From Euglena gracilis (taxonomy: Eukaryota; Euglenida; Euglenophyceae; Euglenales): a stretch of 64,000 nucleotides of DNA. The stretch covers positions 28,216,667 to 28,280,666 of the forward strand of contig CP154956.1 of the NCBI GenBank assembly GCA_039621445.1, written 5' to 3'. Made by a program: the position numbers and the translations under genes. The notes beneath the pieces are model-generated. The model was not told the DNA's origin. It ran no database searches and saw nothing but the letters and a program-made list of their open reading frames with translations. This document shows positions 61,494 to 64,000 of the stretch, piece after piece. The first letter of the stretch is position 1. Each line of letters begins with the position of its first letter.

Positions 61494-63948
61494 CTGGGGT
61501 AGATGGAAGAGGGGGGGTGGGGACTGCATTGAATGGATCGGCAGTGCTTCCTTTCATGCGACCAAACCGAGACACCAACAGCCCAAAGCAAGCCTGCTTC
61601 TGCCTATGTAACAAAGCTTCTCAAAATATGCAAGGCAAAAATCAAAACAAAAAAGTGTGCAAAAAAATGCAGTTTGTGTTTTTTCTGGGGGGTGTACACC
61701 GGCAAAAGGCAATTAATTTTTTTGTTTTACACTTATTATAATTTAGTGCTTTTTCACATTACCTCCAAACAATTCATATTTTATGTGATCAACAAAATGC
61801 TGCTTTTTTTGCACTTTTTCTGCAATCTGTGGCTGGTATCTCGCGCTCTTCACCTGGACGAATGGGTCGATGCGTCTCCCCCATACACCAACTGCTCCCC
61901 AATGGCGAGAGACTGCCAACTGCAATAGCAACCAACGCCCCACCAACAAGCAGCTTCTTCTATTAAAAGTGAAAATAAGTGCAAATCTTTTGCACCTTTC
62001 CTTTAGGAGCTCCCTGGGGCTGTACACTTTCCACTGAGGACAGAAAAAATTCACTTGCTCCAAAAATGTAACCTTGAAGGAAAATGCGATGCAAACTTGT
62101 GAAGTGATGTGGTTGGTTCACCTGGTTGGATCCACTTATATTTCATTATGCAGCTAATGTGAAATTGGTCCAATATCGTCAGGTATGCAACCTCCAGTTG
62201 TCTGACAGTGGAGCAATTTGCCTGTGCAATGCCCGAACAAAATCGGAAAGGGGAAACACGCACCAAACAAACAGTTGGACCTCGTGGGAACTGGTGGAGG
62301 ACCCCTGGTCAGGCAGAGGGGGCTTCAGGACGTACCCGCACCTGTGCGAGACAGTGCTCCCTGAACGGAACCAAAAGCAACGGATTCAGTCATGGCGCAC
62401 GTGGGCAGGGCAACCTCTCCCCCGTCCCAAAGCTGGTGCACCACGCAATGCGAGGGAATCGGCAAGACGGGGGTGGGCTGAGCAGGCAACGCAGCAAGGA
62501 ACAATGGCTGCTAGTGAACGACTGTGGGGGGGGGGGGGCGGGCGGTCCCCCACAGGCTGTCCACCACAGCAGCATCACAGCTCTGCCGGCCACTTAGACG
62601 GCCAGATTCGCACTTTAGGGTTTTTCTTTGAAATGGGCGCATTCGCTGCCCGCGCTTTAACAAACAGCCCAAAAACTGCACACCGACGCTGCGCAAGAAC
62701 AGCAGTACAGCAAACACCCAAGACAAACACTGCCGGCAGCTCGGGCTCACCCGGGGAAAAAGCAAAAGGGAGCAAGAAGGGCAGTGAATGTCCCGTTCCT
62801 GTGCCGCGTTTTTGTGGTTTTTTTTTCACTCCCGGGGGGGGGGGGGAGGTCCTGGGGGTTTCGATGTGCGTGTTGTGCGGGACAGGGCCATCCCAATCAA
62901 CAGAGATTTTGGGGCTTGGGGTTGACCCCCCAAACTTTAAACTTTCTTGTAATGATTGTTCTGAAAAGATGGCAGTGCTTTGAAATTGTTTTGTGGCAAT
63001 TCATTTTAGGTTTCTTCTGTGTTTTGTTTTGCTATTTTATTATATTTATAATGTTTATAATGTGTATTATCATAAACCTCAATATAAGATACAGGTGTCT
63101 TATGTCGGGGGGGGGGTTAGCCTGTGTATTGTACCTCCCATTCCGCAAGAAGAACGCCTGGTACATGCGCAGAAAACTGTCGTGGGTCTGCCAATTCATG
63201 GCCATCAGCTGGCAACCACGCAACCAGGGACCCTGAGGAGATGAGACACCGCAACTGAATACTCACACCCACACCTCACACCCACAACCGCGCCTGCACC
63301 CACCCACCCACCCACCCACCCACAGACACACCACACCTCACACGTGCAGGCAAGCACACATGCACCTGCATTCACTCACGTGCCAGCAAGGAAAGGAGGA
63401 ACTCACCTGTGGGTCTCCATTCTTGCTCTCCATCCACCGGCCGGCCGGATACACAAAGACCAAGGCCCTCCCTGCCAGCCCTCTCACTTCATCGGCAGGG
63501 AGCGCCGCAATCTCCTCCCCTGAAAGCCAAACACCCGATTTGCATGTTGGAGGACGGGGCTGGGAAATGAATGCATGAAATTATGACGCAGATGGGTGTC
63601 CATCATTGTAATCAAATTTCAGTCAAAAGGGTGGGGGGAAAGGGAGGAGAGGTACACAAATACTCCAAGTGTTCCCATTCACCATCGGAACTTCAAACCA
63701 GCTGGAAGTGAAATCCCAACTCGAACTCCCAACTTTTCCCGGCATTTCCAAGTCAGGTTTTCTTTGGAGGGCCTGATCGACCAGCAACCGGCGGCCGCCA
63801 CACCCGTGAAGGCCACCACCTCCGGCACGGGGCCCTTGCCGGTGCGGCGCCGCGACGCGAGCGGGTTCGCCACCGCCTTCAGGCTGACGAGCGCCGCCAG
63901 GCCCGCGTGCAGCTCCGCGGCCTCGGCCAGGGCGGCGGCGGCGACCAC
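59562..63948 (-). CDS. Phosphoinositide phospholipase C, Y-domain and C2-domain part (5' part outside window)
   Basis: Minus-strand exons: 63948-63804, 63519-63407, 63232-63135, 62341-62281, 61493-61398, 60782-60632, 60541-60507, 60255-60202, 59810-59766 and 59654-59562 (TGA); every phase closes, about 296 codons. The Y half of the TIM barrel shows ELHAGLAALVSLKAV, RALVFVYPAGRWMESKN, GCQLMAMNWQTHDSFLRMYQ and RCGYVLKPPLPDQ. The C2 domain shows LVLHVLAGQQL, DPFVQIRVSGHP, NALNPQFNGTFRLRI, LFVYHHDPP, AEAHLPVDLLAQGYRRVPL and SSLFCRFELQ. These are the standard PLC motifs: GCQ-x-x-A-x-N-x-QT, GY-x-LKP, DP-x-V, NP-x-(W/F)N, and QGYRHVPL. The expected role is Ca-dependent hydrolysis of PIP2 to IP3 and diacylglycerol. 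The X half, with the two catalytic His, is beyond the right edge. Three introns are of the nonconventional type. Confidence 0.92.
59655..59765 (-). other. PLC 2 nonconventional intron (111 nt)
   Basis: On the minus strand: ACC CAGACTGAACCTTGAC ... GTCAAGGTCAGCCTG GCCCC. Fifteen pairs with one bulge. Joining CCC to ATCCCC gives KDSRPIPCSSLFCRF. Exact CAG and CTG. Confidence 0.92.
60256..60506 (-). other. PLC 2 nonconventional intron (251 nt)
   Basis: Minus strand: GAC CTCTTCTGAC ... GTCAGAAAGGG GCTGG. Joining TCC to CCCCGG gives DPPLSPRHAIVAEAH, which restores the usual C2 spacing. Reading on instead meets TGA within three codons. Confidence 0.85.
60542..60631 (-). other. PLC 2 nonconventional intron (90 nt)
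   Basis: Minus strand: GCC CAGGGC ... GCCCTG GTGCC. Joining CTCA to GCCTC gives ALAVLSLFVYHHD. Exact CAG and CTG. Confidence 0.88.
61854..61905 (-). pseudogene. Partial duplicate of the PLC 2 C2 exon 61398-61493
   Basis: Minus strand: GGGAGCAGTTGGTGTATGGG, then ACGCATCGACCCATTCGTCC AG/GTGAAG. It matches the real exon minus an internal segment of about 20 bases, and its donor (GTGAAG) is closer to consensus than that of the real exon (GTCTTT). It lies in the preceding intron, so it is a duplicated exon remnant or an alternative exon. Confidence 0.7.
62281..63948 (-). CDS. PLC 2 catalytic Y-half exons
   Basis: Four exons with GT-AG introns: 63948-63804, 63519-63407, 63232-63135 and 62341-62281. 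NWQTHDSFLRMYQAFFLRNG replaces the usual NFQTxDxxMxxNxxxFxxNG. The Cys-Gly-Tyr-Val-Leu-Lys-Pro exit strand is perfect. The 63804 donor (phase 1) joins 63519 (phase 2) to give AFTGEEIAAL. Confidence 0.9.
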
Positions 63949-64000
63949 CTGGGAGGGGGGGAGGGGGCGGGGCGTCCGGCAGGGGAGGCCGTGCGCGGAA
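63949..64000 (-). other. Intron of PLC 2 at the window edge
   Basis: Pyrimidine-rich minus-strand sequence ending CCCCCTCCCAG directly before the first visible exon: a conventional acceptor. Confidence 0.8.

Overview
This is a nuclear window from a unicellular eukaryote, most likely a euglenid. It holds parts of four protein-coding genes. Exons are short (31-310 bases), introns are long, and the sequence is full of G/C homopolymers, microsatellites and palindromic elements. The argument for a euglenid is the introns. Many in eEF3 and several in the right-hand PLC gene are not GT-AG. They can be placed to the base by protein alignment, and they then fit one rule: three bases, an arm starting CAG or similar, a complementary arm ending CTG or similar, five bases, exon. 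That is the pattern I know for euglenid nonconventional introns. Conventional GT-AG introns occur in the same genes. The assignment is an inference, not a database match.

Layout: (1) 1813-5740, minus: N-terminal half of a phospholipase C-type protein (PH domain, then EF-hand); the rest lies left of the window. (2) 7846-18689, minus: C-terminal part of a Dbp10/DDX54-type DEAD-box RNA helicase, cut at its 5' side by a run of Ns (18690-18702). Its last large intron carries, on the opposite strand, a retroelement-like coding block (8573-11272) with GEAKxPGP motifs, itself split by a palindromic intron-like insert. (3) 22461-46695, plus: an apparently complete elongation factor 3 (eEF3) gene. About 1,015 codons are spread over 19 coding pieces and 24 kb, with HEAT repeats, a helical domain, two ABC ATPase domains, a chromodomain-like insertion and a Lys-rich acidic-ended tail. 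Its introns hold nested inverted repeats, tandem repeats, decayed ORFs and one recent TIR/TSD transposon that now behaves as an intron. (4) 46696-59561: about 13 kb with no recognisable gene, rich in repeats. (5) 59562-63948, minus: C-terminal part (Y half of the catalytic barrel plus C2 domain) of a second phospholipase C; its N-terminal exons lie right of the window.

Functionally, eEF3 and the Dbp10-type helicase belong to translation and ribosome assembly, and the two PLC genes to phosphoinositide/calcium signalling. No operon-like link is implied. The main biological interest is the intron system: base-paired ends, sizes from 32 nt to over 7 kb, and one case (31914-33172) that still shows a 10-bp target duplication and terminal inverted repeats, so it looks like a transposon caught becoming an intron.
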